The position numbers and the translations under genes were made by a program. From assembly GCA_011523195.1 (NCBI GenBank), contig WTHH01000181.1, positions 1 to 6,298 of the forward strand: DNA of 6,298 bases, in the 5' to 3' direction. This DNA is from Verrucomicrobiales bacterium. GTDB taxonomy: Bacteria > Verrucomicrobiota > Verrucomicrobiia > Limisphaerales > UBA1096. The notes below the pieces were generated by a model. That model saw nothing but the letters and a program-made list of their open reading frames with translations. It searched no databases and was not told the origin of the DNA. Positions 5,167 to 6,298 of the stretch are shown here, piece after piece. The number at the start of each line of letters is the position of its first letter. The stretch's first letter is position 1.

Positions 5167-6298
5167 TTAATTCAGGTAGTCGCGTGGGTCGGCGACGTGG
5201 CCGGCTAGGGCGCTGGCGGCGACGGTGGCCGGGCTGGCCAAATAAACTTCACTCTCCTTGCTGCCCATGCGGCCCGGGAAGTTACGGTTGGTGGCACTGA
5301 TGCATTTCATGCCGCCTTCGTTCATGCGGCCGAAAGTGTCTACCGGCCCTCCAAGGCAGGCGGAGCAGCCGGCGTTCTCGGTCATCCGCACGCCGGCGTC
5401 GGTGAGGATGTTCCATACCGGCTTGCCGTCCCACTCGGTGGTCTGCAGGTCGTTGACGATCTCAGGGGTGGCAGGCACGCCAAAGGTGTCGATGCGGACC
5501 TCCTGCCCGCGCACCACCTCGGCGAACGCCAAAAAGTCACTCGTCTTGCCGCCCGTGCAGGAGCCGATGTAGGCGCGGTCGAGTTTCATGTCGGTCATCT
5601 CGCGGGCGAGCTTGCGGTTGCCCGGGTCGGGGTGACAGGCGACGGTCGGCTCGAGGGCGCTCAGGTCGATGGTCGAGTCGTAAATAAACGTCTCGTTTTC
5701 GTCGCGCTCGACCGGTTCAAAGTCGCTCTTGGTGCCGTTGAGCTGAGTGCGTTCGTCGACGAGCGCCTTGGTTTTCTCGTCGTACTCAAAAATGCCGTTT
5801 TTGCCGCCGGCCTCGATGGCCATGTTGGCGACGGTCATGCGGTCGTCCATCGACAGGCTGGTCGCGCCCGGGCCGTCGAACTGCATCGCACGGTAGGTCG
5901 CGCCGTCGAATCCGATCTCGCCAATCACGTGCAGGATGATGTCCTTGGCCATGACGCCCGGCTGCATCTCGCCCTCGAGGCGGAAGTGCATCGTCTCCGG
6001 AACCTTGATCAGCAGTTTGCCGGTGCCCATCACGAAGCCGGCGTCGGTGTTGCCGATGCCGGTGGCAAACTGGTTGAACGCACCGGCCATGCAGGTGTGC
6101 GAGTCGGTGCCGAACAAAATCTCGCCGGGACGTAGGTGCCCTTTTTGCGGCAGAGCCGCGTGGCAGACACCGGCGTAACGTGAGCCGTACTGGCGCTTGA
6201 GCAGGCCCTGCGAGGCGTCGAACTGCCACTTTCCGTCCTCGTCGTCGATGACGTCATAAAAGTACGGCAGCCCCTGTTCCTTGGCAAAATCGCGCAGG
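5167..6298 (-). CDS. leuC: 3-isopropylmalate dehydratase (isomerase) large subunit, plant-like type, N-terminus outside window
   Basis: LeuC with LeuD converts 2-isopropylmalate to 3-isopropylmalate in leucine synthesis, using a [4Fe-4S] cluster in the cytoplasm. About 376 codons are visible: the frame stays open from the window edge (LRDFAKEQGLPYFYDVID) and ends with DPRDYLN and a TAA stop. Recognisable blocks are GTDSHTCMAGAF, FATGIGNTDAGF, IEAGGKNGIF, YIGSCTGGKT, AGCSACLGGP and TNRNFPGRMGSKE. The three cluster cysteines are encoded at 5557-5559, 5365-5367 and 5356-5358. Blocks such as FATGIGNTDAGFVMGTGKLLIKVP and AGGKNG match plant IIL1 better than the E. coli type, from memory. The TTG at 6117 lies inside the conserved ILFGTDSHT block and is not the start. 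leuD is not downstream, so it is upstream or elsewhere. A related aconitase-family isomerase, such as homoaconitase, is possible but less likely. Confidence 0.92.
   Translation of the reverse strand, partial: LRDFAKEQGLPYFYDVIDDEDGKWQFDASQGLLKRQYGSRYAGVCHAALPQKGHLRPGEILFGTDSHTCMAGAFNQFATGIGNTDAGFVMGTGKLLIKVPETMHFRLEGEMQPGVMAKDIILHVIGEIGFDGATYRAMQFDGPGATSLSMDDRMTVANMAIEAGGKNGIFEYDEKTKALVDERTQLNGTKSDFEPVERDENETFIYDSTIDLSALEPTVACHPDPGNRKLAREMTDMKLDRAYIGSCTGGKTSDFLAFAEVVRGQEVRIDTFGVPATPEIVNDLQTTEWDGKPVWNILTDAGVRMTENAGCSACLGGPVDTFGRMNEGGMKCISATNRNFPGRMGSKESEVYLASPATVAASALAGHVADPRDYLN

Noticed and set aside
5230..5238. GCTGGCCAA resembling the intergenic repeat, inside leuC
   Set aside because: On the coding strand it encodes part of the conserved YLASP block of LeuC, so the likeness is explained by protein conservation.
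5632..6135. Long open frame on the plus strand opposite leuC
   Set aside because: The opposite strand carries clear LeuC motifs; the plus frame has no recognisable family and is typical of antisense frames in GC-rich genes.

Overview
The window holds ordinary chromosomal DNA of a Gram-negative-type bacterium. A tandem pair of RND inner-membrane efflux pumps, a tRNA gene, a RelE/ParE-fold protein, an HNH nuclease-like protein and an isopropylmalate isomerase large subunit are packed with short spacers. The isomerase closely resembles the plant/chloroplast-type LeuC, a type I also associate with Verrucomicrobiota, Planctomycetota and relatives. Together with the moderately high GC of the housekeeping genes and the lack of clear Shine-Dalgarno sequences, this makes a Verrucomicrobiota/Planctomycetota-like host my tentative guess. 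It is an inference from memory, not a search result.

Layout. 1-563 (+): C-terminal 186 codons of one RND permease. 564-663: spacer with two copies of an 11-nt repeat and a weak hairpin. 664-3807 (+): complete 1047-aa RND permease, paralogous to the first; its interior is clearly AT-richer than its two ends. 3808-3888: spacer with a third repeat copy and a good sigma70-like promoter. 3889-3963 (+): tRNA-Glu(CTC) with encoded CCA. 3989-4357 (+): RelE/ParE-like 122-aa protein, with no antitoxin beside it. 4370-4987 (-): HNH protein, convergent with the previous gene (12-nt gap). 4988-5166: the longest spacer, holding a promoter for the HNH gene and a REP-like inverted repeat bracketed by repeat copies four and five. 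5167-6298 (-): LeuC, with its N-terminus beyond the window.

The two RND genes probably form one efflux unit, perhaps with two different permease subunits; the adaptor and outer-membrane partners would lie outside the window. The other genes have no obvious functional link.

The most notable signal is not a gene. The sequence CGCTTGGCCAA, with palindromic core TTGGCCAA, occurs five times, always in the same orientation and only in intergenic DNA, which makes up about 6% of the window. One copy is extended to a perfect 14-nt palindrome. This looks like an uncharacterised dispersed intergenic element or binding site. The second signal is the compositional mosaic inside the complete RND gene, which suggests an interior acquired by recombination.
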